From: Amycolatopsis australiensis
GTDB taxonomy: Bacteria; Actinomycetota; Actinomycetes; Mycobacteriales; Pseudonocardiaceae
Assembly (NCBI RefSeq): GCF_900119165.1
Contig: NZ_FPJG01000006.1
Span: forward strand, 7,106,001-7,170,000
Length of the DNA stretch: 64,000 nt
Direction of reading: 5' to 3'
Part shown: positions 23,753 through 37,300 of the stretch, one piece after another
How positions within the stretch are numbered: position 1 is the stretch's first letter
Layout of the letters: each line of letters starts with the position of its first letter
Position numbers and translations under genes: made by a program
The notes under the pieces: model-generated
Seen by the model: the letters and a program-made list of their open reading frames with translations, nothing else
The model's database searches: none
What the model was told of the DNA's origin: nothing

Positions 23753-26700
23753 TCACTGGCCGAGGTCCTCCCTGATCAGCGCAAACAGCTCCTCGTCGGT
23801 CGCCGAGTCGATCTCGCTCGCGCCCGCGGCCGCCGGGGGTTCGCCCGCACCGCCCGACCACCCCGCGAGCAACGCCCGGAGCCGGACGGTGACGCGGCTG
23901 CGGGTGAGGTCGTCCGGCTCCGCCGCCGCCAGCACCGCTTCGAGCCGGTCGAGCTCGTCGAGTGGTGACGTGCCGTCGGGGGCCAGCTCGGCGGCCAGCG
24001 CCGCGGCCAGTGCCGCCGGTGTCGGGTGGTCGAAGGCCACCGTGGCCGGCAGGGTCAGGCCGGACGCCGCCGCGAGGAGGTTGCGGAACTCGACCGCCGT
24101 GAGCGAATCGAAGCCGAGCTCGCGGAACGGGCGGTCGGCGGGCACGGTGTCCGCATCCGGGTGGCCGAGCACCGCGGCCGCCTGCTTCCGGACCAGGTCG
24201 AGCACGATCCGGTCGCGGTCGGACGGCGCCGCACCGGCCAGCCGCGCGACCAGGGGCTCCTCGGCCACGGCGGGTTCGGCCGCTGCCGCCGCCAGCGCGC
24301 GCCGGGCCGCCGGGATGCCGTCGAACAACCGGCTGGGCCGGGCCGCGGTGATCGCCGGCGCGTACTTCGCCCAATCGAGATCGGCGACCACCAGCGAACC
24401 ACCCACCGGCACGGCCCGGGCGAGCACGCGCAGCGCGGCCTCCGGGTCCAGCGCGCCGACGCCGCCGCGGCCCATCCGGCCGCCGACCAGGTCGGAGGCG
24501 GCCATCCCGGCTTCGGCCCACGGTCCCCACGCCACCGAAAGCGCCGGCCGCCCGGCGCGGCGCCGCTGTTCGGCGAGCGCGTCCAGGACGGCGTTGGCCG
24601 CCGCGTAGTTGCCCTGCCCGGGACCACCCACCGTGCCCGCGATCGAGGAGAAGAGCACGAACGCCGAGACCGGGTGCGCGCGGGTGAGCTCGTCGAGCAG
24701 CACCGCACCGGTCACCTTGGGTGCGAAGACCTTCGCGAACCGCTCGGGGGTCAGCCCGTCCACGATGCCGTCGTCGAGCACGCCCGCGGTGTGGAAGACG
24801 GCGGTGACCTCCTCGTCCGCGAGCACGGCGGCCAGCTGGTCGCGGTCGGCGACGTCGCAGGCCGCGAGCCGGACCTCGGCGCCCGCCGACACCAGCTCGG
24901 CGCGCAGCTCCGGCGCACCGGGGGCGGCCTCGCCCTGCCGGCTCACCAGCACGATCCGGCGCGCGCCGCGGCCGGCTGCCCAGCGGGCGACGCGGGCGCC
25001 GAGCGCCCCGGTGCCGCCGGTCACGAGCACGGTGCCGTCCGCCGTCCATTCGTCGGCGGGCAGGGTGGGCGCCTCGGTGAGGCGCCGCCCGAACAGGCCG
25101 GCGCGCCGGATCGCGATCTGGTCTTCGGTGCCGGTGGCGAGCACGCCGGCCAGCACCCGGCCCGCGTGCTCGTCCACGGTGGCGGGCAGATCGACCAGCC
25201 CACCCCAGCGGGCGGGCGACTCCAGCGCGACGGTCCGGCCGAGACCCCAGACCGCGGCCTGAGCGGGATCGGGAAGGTCGGCCGCGGTCACAGCCGGCGC
25301 GGCGCGGGTGACGGCCCAGCACCGGATGCCGGGGGCCGCTTCGCCCAGGATTCGGACAACGGCGGCGAGGCCGGGAGCATCGAGCGCGACGAGCACGCCG
25401 GCAACCGGTCCGGCGTTGATCTCGGAGGCGAGCTGATCGAGGTGGCAGGCCACGGCTTCCGCACCGTGGCGGTTGAGGGCGGCGAGCAGATCCCCGAGGG
25501 GCTTGCCGTCGCCGGCCACCAGCCCACCGCCAAACGACCCGCCTTCGCCGGCCACCAGCCCGTGGCCGGGCACCGTCGCAGCCGCCTCCTGAGGTGCGCC
25601 GCCGACCACCAGCCAGCGACCGCTCAATACCGTGTCCGCCGGCTCCGGGACCGGTGACCACGTGACCCGGTACGTTCCGGATGCCGCGGCCCGGTCGCGG
25701 CGCCAGCCCGCCAACGCGGGCACCACCTTCCGCAGCACCTCGCCGTCGAGGTCCAAGCTGCCCGCCAGCTCCTCCATGTCCTCGCCCGAGATCGCCGCCC
25801 AGAAGGTGTCGTCCGGTTCCGTTCGGCGTGGTGGTGCGTCCAGCCAGTAGCGCTCGTGCTCGAACGGGTAGCCGGGCAGGTCCACCGGCCGGACGGCCCG
25901 GTCGCCGAACCGCGGGCGCCAGTCCACAGCCACGCCGAGGGTGTGGAGCCGGGCCAGTGCGGCGAGGAACGCCGCAGCACCCGGGCGGTCCGTGCGCTGG
26001 GTCGCCACCGCCGGCCCGGGCGCCAGGCCCGCCAGCACCGCACCCGGCCCGACCTCCGCGAAGCGGGTGACCCCGTCGGCGACCGCTCCGGCCACCGCGT
26101 CGGCGAACCGGACCGTTCCGCGCACCTGGTCCACCCAGTACGCGGCCGAGCACAGTTCGCCGGCCGCCGGCTTGCCGGTCAGCGTGGAGACGAGCGGGAT
26201 CCTCGGCTCGCGGTAGGCGATCGTCGCGGCGATCCGGCCGAATTCGGCCAGCATCGGGTCCATCCGGTGCGAGTGGAACGCGTGCGACACCTTCAACCGG
26301 TTCGTCTTCCGGCCCGCCGCCCACGCGGCCACCGCCTCCACCGCCTCCACATCGCCGGACACCACCACCGAATCCGGACCGTTGACCGCCGCCAGCGACA
26401 CGCCGTCCAGCACCGGCTGGATGTCCACCTCGGACGCCTGCACGGCCAGCATCGCCCCACCCTCGGGCAACGCCTGCATCAACCGGCCACGAGCCGCCAC
26501 CAGCACACACGCATCAGCCAACGAAAACACCCCGGCCACGTGCGCCGCCGCCAGCTCCCCGATCGAATGCCCGATCAACACATCCGGCGCCACCCCGAAC
26601 GACTCCAACAGCCGGAACAACGCCACCTCGACCACGAACAGACCGGCCTGCGCGAACACCGTCCGGTTCAGCAGCTCGGCATCGGAGCCCCACAACACCT

Positions 26701-28392
26701 CCCGCAGCGAACCACCCAGCTCCACATCCAGCCGCGCACAAACCCCCTCGAAAGCCTCGGCGAACACCGGATAACGCTCATGCAGCTGGTGGCCCATCCC
26801 CAAAACCTGCGAACCCTGGCCCGAGAACAGGAACCCGAGCTGCCCGTCGGCGGCCCGGCCGCGGACCACGTTCGCCGCGGGTTCGCCCGCCGCCAGCGCG
26901 GCCAGGCCCGCCAGCAGGGACTCCCGGCCGTCGCCGAGCACCGCGGCCCGCTCGTCCAGCCCGGCCCGCGTGGCGACCAGGGTCCGGGCCACCCCGCCGA
27001 GGTCGTCCCGGCCGGTCAGCGACGCCCGCAGCCGGGCCGCCCGCGTCCGCAACGCCGGTCCGGTCTTCGCCGAAAGCAGCCACGGCCCGGCGGCCGGCTC
27101 GAGCTCCGGTGCGGGCTCGGCCGGCCCCTGCTCGAGGATCACGTGCGCGTTGGTGCCGCTGATCCCGAACGACGACACGCCCGCGCGGCGGGCCCGGCCG
27201 GTCTCCGGCCAGTCCCGGGCCTCGGTCAGCACCTCCACCGCCCCGGCCGACCAGTCCACGTGCGAGGACGGGGTGCCGACGTGCAGGGTCCGGGGCGCGA
27301 CGCCGTGCCGCATGGCCTCGACGACCTTGATCACCCCGGCCACCCCCGCCGCGGCCTGCGTGTGCCCGATGTTCGACTTCACCGACCCCAGCAGCACGGG
27401 CGTCTCCCGCTCCTGACCGTAGGTCGCCAGCAATGCCTGCGCCTCGATCGGATCGCCGAGCTTGGTCCCGGTCCCGTGCGCCTCGACGACGTCTACGTCC
27501 TGAGTGGACAGTCCGGCCGCGGCGAGCGCCTGCCGGATGACGCGCTGCTGCGCCGGGCCGTTCGGCGCGGTCAAGCCATTCGACGCACCATCCTGGTTCA
27601 CCGCCGAACCCCGCACCACCGCCAGGATCCGATGCCCGTTGCGCTGGGCATCCGACAACCGCTCCAGCAACACGACACCGACACCCTCACCCCACCCGGT
27701 ACCGTCCGCGGCATCCGCGAACGCCTTGCACCGGCCGTCGGCCGCGAGGCCGTTCTGGCGGGAGAAACCGATGAACGCACTCGGCGTCGCCATCACCGTC
27801 ACCCCGCCGGCAAGCGCCAGGGAGCATTCCCCGGCGCGCAGCGCCTGGGCCGCCCAGTGCATGGCGACCAGCGACGACGAACACGCCGTGTCGACCGTGA
27901 CCGCCGGACCTTCGAACCCGAACGCGTACGAGATGCGTCCGGAAAGGACACTCGCCGTGTTGCCGGTGGCCAGGTAGGCCTCGGCATCTTCCGGGGCGCG
28001 GGCCATCAGGGCCGCGTAGTCCTGACCGTTGGTGCCCGCGAAGACACCGACCCGGCTGCCGCGCAACGACGTCGGGTCGAACCCGGAGCGTTCCAGCACG
28101 TCCCACGACGCTTCCAGCAGCAGCCGCTGCTGCGGGTCCATCGCCAGTGCTTCCCGCGGCGAGATGCCGAACAGGCCCGCGTCGAACTCGCCGGCGCCGT
28201 CGACGAAACCGCCCTCGGCCACCGAGCTCGTGCCGCGGCCGCCGCCGGCCAGTGCCGCCAGGTCCCAGCCGCGGTCGGCCGGGAACGGGCCCATGCCGTC
28301 CCCGCCGGAGGCCACGAGTTCCCACAGGTCTTCCGGGGACGACACCCCGCCGGGGAACCGGCACGCCATCCCGACGATCGCCACCGGCTCGT
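23753..28392 (-). other. Module D4: KS-AT(malonyl)-KR(B)-ACP
   Basis: KS Cys 27881-27883; AT Ser 26564-26566 in GHSIGEL; HAFH at 26284 and below; KR LDD and Tyr 24605-24607; ACP Ser 24104-24106; C-terminal docking tail. Its AT resembles those of modules C and E3 more than its neighbour D3 ([12 protein letters not shown] against [12 protein letters not shown]), so KS and AT have different histories. Confidence 0.92.
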
Positions 28393-31300
28393 CCGTCGCG
28401 GCGACCGTCTCGACCGCGGGGCCGGCGCCGGTGCCCAGCAGTTCGGCCGCGAGGTGCCCGGCCAGCGCGGCCGGTGTCGGGTGGTCGAAGATCAGCGTCG
28501 CGGGCAGGGCGAGGCCGGTCGCCGCGCCGAGTGCGTTGCGGAATTCGACCGCGGTCAGCGAGTCGAAGCCGAGTTCGCGGAACGCCGCGCCCGGGCTGAC
28601 CGCGTCCGCCGACGCGTGGCCGAGCACCGCGGCGGCCTGCGACCGGACGACGTCGAGCAGGATCCGCGGCCGGGCCGCTTCCGGCGCTTCGCCGAGCCGG
28701 GCCCGCAGCGCCGCGTTCCCGGGCGCCGCACGGTGCTCGCGCAGGGCACGGGCGGCTTCGGGGACGCCGTCGAACAGCTTGCTCGGCCGCAGTGTGGTGA
28801 AGGCGGGCGCGAAGCGGCTCCAGTCGAGGTCGGCCACGGTGATCGCGCCGCCGGCGCCGGCCACCGCGGTGAGTTCGCGCAGCGCGCGGTCCGGCGCCAT
28901 GGCGTGCATGCCGCCGCGGGCCATCCGCTGCTCGACCACGGCCGAGGCGGCCATCCCGCCGTCGGCCCACGCGCCCCACGCCACCGAAGTCGCCGGGAGC
29001 CCGTGTTGCGTGCGGTGTTCGGCGAGCGCGTCGAGGTAGGCGTTCGCCGCGGCGTAGGCGGCCTGGCCGGCCGCGCCGATCGTGCCGCTCACCGAGGAGA
29101 ACAGCACGAAGGTCCGCACCGGGTGCCCGGCGGTGAGTTCGTGCAGGTGGCGGGCGGCGTGGGCCTTGGGCGCCAGGACCGTTTCGAAGCGGTCCGGCGT
29201 CAGGCTGCCGAGGATGCCGTCGTCGAGGACGCCGGCGGTGTGGAACACCGCGGTGATCTCCTCGCCGTCCAGTGCCGCGGCGAGCACGTCGCGGTCGGCG
29301 ACGTCGCAGGCCACGATCCGCACTTCGGCGCCGGCCAGCTCGGCGCGGAGGCCGGCCGCGCCCGGCGCGTCGTCACCGCGACGGCTCAGCAGGACCAGCC
29401 GGCGGGCGCCGCGCCCGACCGCCCACTTGGCGAGCTGGGCGCCGAGCGCGCCGGTACCGCCGGTGATCAGGACGGTGCCGCCGGCCGCCCAGTCTTCGCC
29501 CGGTTCGCTCGCGCTCCGGGCCAGGCGCCGGGCGAACAGGCCGGAACTCCGGACGGCGACCTGGTCTTCGGCGCCCGTCAGCGCGGCGACGAGCAGCCGG
29601 GCGGCCCGCTCGTCGAGGGTGCCGGGCAGGTCGACCACGCCACCCCAGCGGTCCGGTTGTTCGAGGGCGACGGTCCGGGCGAGGCCCCACACCATCGCGG
29701 CTCCGGGGTCGGTGAGCGGGTCGCCGGGCCCGGTCGAGACGGCGCCGCGGGTCACGGCCCAGATCCGGGCGTCGATCCCGGCGTCGCCGAGGGCTTGGAC
29801 GGCGATCGCGGTGGTCACGGCGTCGAGGACGACGACCACGCCGTCGAATTCCCCGCCGAGCCGTCCGGCGAGGGCGGCGCGCCCGGTGCCGGCCGGGACG
29901 GCGATCCGCGTGACGTCGGCGAGGGCTTCGGCCACGTCGTCGCCTTCGCCATCGGCGTGCAGCAGCAGCCACCGGCCGCGCGGGGAGCTCGCGGTCGTGC
30001 CGATGGCGGTCCAGGTGACGCGGTAGCGCCAGTCGTCGGCCGGGGCCGGGTCGAGCCAGAAGCGCTGGTGCTGGAAGGCGTAGGTCGGCAGGTCGGCCGG
30101 GCGCGCACCGGGGAAGGCCGGCGTCCAGTCCACGGCGACGCCGTCGGTGTGCAGCCGGCCCAGCGCGGTCAGGAACGCCTCGACCCCGTCACGGCCGGCG
30201 CGCTGCACCGCCACCCCGTCGACGAGCCCGGCCAGCACCGCACCCGGCCCGACCTCCACGAACCGCGCGGCCCCCGTCGCGGCCACCGCATCGGCGAACC
30301 GGACCGTGCCTCGCACCTGATCGACCCAGTACCGCGCGTCGAACGCCGTCACCGGCTCACCGGTCAACGTCGACAGGATCGGCAGCTCCAGCTCGTGATA
30401 CTCCACAGTGGACGCTATTTCGGCGAACTCCGCCAGCATCGGATCCATCCGATGCGAATGAAACGCGTGCGACACCTTCAACCGGCGCGTCTTGCGGTCG
30501 GCCGCCCACTCGGCAACCCGCTCCACAGCCTCCACGTCACCGGAGACGACGACCGAATCCGGGCCGTTGACCGCCGCCAGCGACACGCCATCACCCAGCA
30601 CCGGGGCGATCTCCTCGCGCGTGGCCTGCACCGCCAGCATCGCCCCGCCCGCCGGCAAAGCGTCCATCAACCGGCCCCGCGCGGCCACCAGCACACACGC
30701 GTCATCGAGCGACAGCACCCCGGCGACATGCGCGGCCGCGAACTCACCGATCGAATGCCCGACCAGCACATCCGGCCGCACACCGAACGACTCCAACAAC
30801 CGGAACAACGCCACCTCGACCGCGAACAACCCGGCCTGCGCGAACACCGTCCGATTCAGCAACTCGGCATCCGTGCCCCAGAGCACGTCCCGCAACGAGG
30901 AATCGAGACACGCGCACACCGCATCGAAAGCCTCGGCGAACACCGGGAACCGGCCGTAGAGATCCCGGCCCATGCCCAAAGCCTGCGAACCCTGCCCTGA
31001 GAACAGGAACCCGACCCGGCCCGAAGTCACCGAACCCGACACCACGTTCGCCGCCGGCTCGCCGGCAGCCAGTGCCGACAGCCCGGCCGACAGCGCTTCG
31101 CGGTCCCCGACCACGACCGCGCGTTCGGCGAGGGCGGCGCGGGTGGCCGCGAGGGCCAGGCCGAGGTCCGCCGCGGGCACGCCGGGGTGGGCGGAGACGT
31201 GGGCGTGGAGCCGGTCCGCCTGCGCTCGCAGCGCATCGGCGGTCTTGGCCGACAGGACCCAGGCCACCGGCACCACGTCCGCCACCGCCGGCTCCGGCGG

Positions 31301-34300
31301 CGTGGCGGGAACGGCCTCGACGATGACGTGCGCGTTGGTGCCGCTCACCCCGAACGACGACACGCCCGCGCGGCGGGCCCGGCCGGTCTCCGGCCAGTCC
31401 CGGGCCTCGGTCAGCACCTCCACCGCGCCGGCCGACCAGTCCACTTCGGACGTCGGCCGGTCGACGTGCAGGGTCTTCGGGACGACGCCGTGCCGCATCG
31501 CCTGGACCACCTTGATCACCCCGGCGACCCCGGCCGCCGCCTGCGTGTGGCCGATGTTCGACTTCACCGAGCCGAGCAGCAAGGGGGTTTCGCGCTCCTG
31601 ACCGTAGGTCGCGATCAGCGCCTGCGCCTCGATGGGATCGCCGAGCTTGGTCCCGGTCCCGTGCGCCTCGACGACGTCGACATCCGTTGTGGACAGTCCG
31701 GCGGACGCCAGCGCCTGCCGGATCACCCGCTGCTGCGCCGGGCCGTTCGGCGCGGTCAAGCCATTCGACGCACCATCCTGATTGACCGCCGAACCCCGCA
31801 CCACCGCCAAGATCCGATGCCCGTTCCGCTGCGCGTCAGACAACCGCTCCAGCAGCACAACACCGACACCCTCACCCCAGCCCGTGCCGTCGGCGGCATC
31901 CGCGAACGCCTTGCACCGGCCGTCGGCGGCCAGGCCGTTCTGGCGGGAGAAACCGATGAACGCACTCGGCGTCGCCATCACCGACACGCCTCCGGCCAGG
32001 GCGAGGGAACACTCCCCCGCCCGCAGCGCCTGCCCGGCGAGGTGCATGGCGACCAGCGACGACGAACACGCCGTGTCGACCGTGACCGCCGGGCCCTCGA
32101 ACCCGAACGCGTAGGACACCCGGCCCGAGAGCACGCTCGCCGTGTTCCCGGTCGGCAGGAAGGCGGCCGCGTCCTGCGGCGCGGTGCCCGCCAGGGCCGC
32201 GTAGTCCTGGCCGTTGGTCCCGGCGAAAACCCCGACGCGGCCACCCCGCAGGGTGCCGGGGTCGATCCCGGCCCGCTCGAGCACTTCCCACGACGCTTCC
32301 AGCAGCAGCCGCTGCTGCGGGTCCATCACCAGCGCTTCGCGGGGCGAAATCCCGAAGAACGCCGGGTCGAAGTCGGTCGCGCCGGTGACGAAGCCGCCTT
32401 CGCCCGTGGCCGACGTGCCGGCCGCTCCCGGGGAGCCGAGCAGCTTGCCCAGGTCCCAGCCGCGGTCCGCGGGGAAGGACCGCATCGCGTCGCCGCCAGC
32501 GGCGACGAGGTCCCACAGGTCCTCCGGCGAAGCCACGCCGCCGGGGAACCGGCACGCCATCCCGACGATCGCCACCGGCTCGTCCGTCGCGGCCACCGTC
32601 TCGACCGCGGTCCCGGCCCGCGTGCCGAGCAGCTCGCTCGCGAGGTGCCCGGCCAGCGCGGCCGCGGTCGGGTAGTCGAAGACCACGGTCGAGGGCAGGG
32701 CGAGGCCGGTGGCCGCGCCGAGCAGGTTCCGCAGCTCGACCGCGGTGAGCGAATCGAAGCCGAGGTCACGCAACGCGGTGTCCGGGGCGATCGCGGCGGC
32801 GGAGTCGTGCCCGAGCACGGCAGCCGCCCGGCCGCGGACCAGCTCGAGGAGCCGGTCTTCGGCGCCCGGCCCGGCCAGCAGGCCGGCGGCCGGCGTCCCG
32901 GCGCCGGGCGCCTGCCGCGCCTCGGGCACGGTACGCAACGCCGGGCTCGGCCGCACCGCGGTGAACCCGGCGGTGAACCGCGGCCAGTCGATGTCGGCGA
33001 TCACCGGGCAGGTGTCCCGGCCCAGGCTCCGCCGGAGCGCCCGCAGCGCGGGCCCGGCCGCCATCGGCGTGAGGCCACCGCGGGCGACGCGCTGCCCGGC
33101 GAGCCCGCCGGCGGCCATCCCGTCTCCGGCCCAGGCCCCCCACGACACGGACGTGGCGGGCAACCCGGCCTGCGCGCGTTCCTCGGCGAGCGCGTCGAGG
33201 TAGGCGTTCGCGGCCGCGTAGCCGCCCTGTCCCGGCGCGCCGAGGGCCCCGGCGAGCGACGAGAACAGCACGAACGCCGAAACCGGGTGGTCGAGGGTCG
33301 TCTCGTGGAGCACGCGCGCGGCGACGGCCTTCGGGCGGAGCACCGCGGCGAGCCGGTCCGGGGTGAGCCCGCCGATGACGCCGTCGTCGAGGACGGCCGC
33401 GGTGTGGAAGACGGCGGTGATCCGCTCGGTGGCCAGCACTTCGGCGAGCGCGGCGCGGTCGGCGACGTCGCAGGCGGCAATCCGGACTTCGGCGCCCGCC
33501 GCGACGAGCTCGTCCCGCAGGGTTCCGGCACCCGGCGCGTTCTCGCCGCGCCTGCTGAGCAGCACGACGCGCCCGGCACCCAGGCCGACGGCCCAGCGGG
33601 CGACCTGCGCGCCCAGTGCGCCGGTGCCGCCGGTGATCAGGACCGTTCCGTCCGGCTGCCAGTCCTCGGCGCCGGCCGGAGCGGCGTGGACCAGCCGGCG
33701 CGCGTACGCGCCCGCCGCGCGGACGGCGACCTGGTCCTCGGTGCCGCTCAGCGTGGCGGCCAGCAGCGCGGCCTCGCGGTCGCCGAGCACGGGCGGCAGG
33801 TCGATCAGGCCGCCCCAGCGGTCGGGGTACTCGAGGGCGGCGGTGCGGCCCAGTCCCCAGACGAACGCGCCGTCGGGGTTGGTCAAGGCGTCGTCGTCGC
33901 CGACGGACACGGCACCACGGGTGATGGCCCAGATCTTCGCCCCGGGCGCGTCGATCACCGGCAGCGCGGCCGCCGTGGTAGCGACGCCCAGAGCGAGGAC
34001 GGCCCCGGCGAGCCCGTCGGCCGTGACCGGCTCGACGCCGGCCGCCACCCGCCGGTGCTCGACCTCGGCGCCGTCGGCGGTGAGCGCGGCGACCAGGTCC
34101 GGTTCGTCACCGTGGGACAGCAGCAGCCACCGGCCGGACAGCGTCGCGCGGGCGGGCGGCAGCGGCTGCCAGCGGAAGCGGTAGCCCCACCCTCGGCTCG
34201 CCGCGCCGTCCCGCCGGTTGCGCCACCAGGAGGCGAGCGCGGGCACGACGGCGCGCAGGGGCGCTTCGTCGTCGAGGGCGAGGGTGCCGGAGAGAGCGGT

Positions 34301-37300
34301 GAGGTCTTCGCGGTCGACGGTGGCCCAGAACTCGGCCTCGACGGGGTCGAGGGCGGGACCGGCGGGTTCGAGCCAGAACCGCTGGTGCTCGAACGGGTAG
34401 GTCGGCAAGTCGACATGGCGGGCGTCGCCGAACAGCGACGTCCAGTCCACGGTGACGCCCTCGGTGTGCAACCGGCCCAGCGCGGTCAAGAACGCCTGGA
34501 CTCCCTCACGATCAGCCCGCTGGACCGCCACTCCCTCGACCAGCCCGGCCAGCGCGGCCCCCGGGCCCACCTCGACCCAACGCCCCGCGCCCGCGGCCGC
34601 CACGGCATCGGCGAACCGGACGGTCCCCCGGACCTGATCCACCCAATACCGCGCGTCGAACTCGGTGACCGGCTCACCGGTCAGCGTCGACACGATCGGC
34701 AGCTCCGGCTCGTGATACTCCACAGTGGACGCGATCTCGGCGAACTCCGCCAACATCGGATCCATCCGATGCGAATGGAACGCATGCGACACCTTCAACC
34801 GACGCGTCTTGCGACCCGCCGCCCATCCGGCAACCCGCTCGACCGCGTCCACATCACCGGAGACAACCACCGAATCCGGACCGTTCACCGCCGCCAGCGC
34901 CACACCATCACCCAGCACCGGGGCGATCTCCTCCGGCGTGGCCTGCACCGCCAGCATCGCCCCACCCTCCGGCAACGCCTGCATCAACCGGCCCCGCGCG
35001 GCCACCAACGCACACGCGTCATCCAGCGACAGCACCCCTGCCACGTGCGCAGCCGCGAACTCACCGATCGAATGCCCGACCAGCACATCCGGCCGCACAC
35101 CGAAGGACTCCAGCAGCCGGAACAGGGCGACCTCGACCGCGAACAACCCGGCCTGGGTGAACACCGTTCGGTTCAAGAGCTCGGCGTTGAAGCCCCACAG
35201 CACGTCCCGCAGCGAAGCGCCCAGGCGGGCGCACACCGCGTCGAAAGCCTCGGCGAACACCGGGAACCGGCCGTACAGATCCCGGCCCATCCCGAGCACC
35301 TGCGAACCCTGGCCGGAGAACAGGAACCCGGTGCGGCCCGGCTTCACCGAACCCGACACCACGTGCGCCGCCGGCTCACCGGCAGCCACGGCCGCGAGCC
35401 CCGACAGCAGCGCCTCCCGGTCCCCGGCCACCACCGCACGGTGGTCCAGCCCGGCGCGTCCGGTGGCGAGCGTGTGCCCGACATCGCGCGGGTCGAGGTC
35501 CGGCTCGGCGAGCAGGTGCGTACGCAGCCGCGCGGCCTGGGCCCGCAACGCGGGCTCAGACTTCGCCGACAGCACCCAGGGCACGCGGCCGCCGGGTGCG
35601 GGCCGGGCGGCGGGCTCGGTCTCCGGCGCCTCTTCGATGACGAGGTGGGCGTTGGTGCCGCCGATCCCGAACGACGACACCCCGGCCCGCCGCGGGCGGC
35701 CCGCGGCCGGCCACGGCCGGGCCTCGGTGAGCAGCTCCACCGCCCCGGCCGACCAGTCGACGTGCGACGAGGGCGCGTCGACGTGCAAGGTCCTCGGCAG
35801 TTCCCCGTGGCGCAGCGCCAGCACCACCTTCAGCACCCCGGCCACCCCGGCCGCGGCCTGGGTGTGCCCGAGGTTGGACTTCACGGTCCCGAGCAGCAGG
35901 GGGTGTTCCCGGTCCTGCCCGTAGGTCGCCAGCAGCGCCTGGGCTTCGATCGGGTCACCGAGACTCGTCCCGGTCCCGTGCGCCTCGACGACGTCGACGT
36001 CCTGGGTGGACAGTCCGGCGTTGGCCAGCGCCTGCCGGATCACCCGCTGCTGGGACGGGCCGTTCGGGGCGGTCAGGCCGTTGGACGCGCCATCGGAGTT
36101 CACCGCCGAACCCCGGACCACCGCCAGCACCGGGTGCCCGTTGCGCTCGGCGTCCGAAAGCCGCTCCAGCAGCACCAGCCCGACGCCTTCGGAGAACCCC
36201 GCGCCGTCGGCGGTGTCGGAGAAGGCCTTGCAGCGGTTGTCCGCGGCGACGCCGCCCTGTTTGGAGAACTCGCCGAACAGCGCCGGGGTCGCCATCACGG
36301 TCGCCCCGCCCGCCAGCGCCAGGCGGCATTCGCCCAGCCGCAGCGCCTGGGCGGCCAGGTGCATCGCCACCAGCGACGACGAGCACGCCGTGTCGACCGT
36401 CACGGTCGGTCCCTCGAACCCGAAGGCGTACGAGATCCGTCCGGAAAGGACACTCGCGGTGTTGCCGGTGCCGATGTACCCGGCGATGTCCTCGGTGGTG
36501 TGCGCGGTCAGCGACACGTAGTCCTGGCCGTTCGTGCCCGCGAACACGCCGGTCCGGCTGCCGCGCAGAGCGGCCGGGTCGATGCCCGCCTGCTCCAGCG
36601 TCTCCCAGGCCACCTCCAGCAGCAAGCGCTGCTGCGGATCCATCGCCAGCGCCTCCCGCGGCGAGATCCCGAAGAACCCGGCGTCGAACCCGGCGGCGTC
36701 GGTGAGGAACCCGCCTTCGCCGTCGGAGTCCCAGCCGCGGTCGGCGGGGAACGGGCCGATGCCCTCCCGGCCCTCGGCCAGCAACGCCCACAGCTGTTCC
36801 GGCGACTCGACGCCGCCGGGGAACCGGCAGGCCATCGCGACGATCGCGATGGGTTCGTCGGCCACTGGCGCCGGCGCGGCGTCGGACGGCGATCGGTCTT
36901 CGGCACCCGCCAGCCGGTCGCGCAGGTGCTTCGCCAGCGCCGACGGGGTCGGGTGGTCGAACACCAGTGTCGCGGGCAGCTTCAGCCCGGTCACCGCGGT
37001 GAGCCGGTTGCGCAGCTCGACCGCCGTCACCGAGTCGAACCCGACGTCGGTGAACGCCTGGTCGTCGCGGACCGAGCCGCCCGAGGCGTACCCGAGCACG
37101 GTGGCGACCTGCACCCCGACCAGCTCGGTGAGCAGGCGCAGCTGACCGGCGCGATCCCGGCCGGCGAGCCGGGCGGCCCACCCGCCGTCCACCTCGGCCG
37201 CGGGGGCGGTCAGGCGCCGCACCTCGGGGATTTCGTCGAACAGCTTCGTGGCGCTGCGCGCGGTGTAGGCGACGTAGTAGCGGTCCCAGTCGATGGCGAT

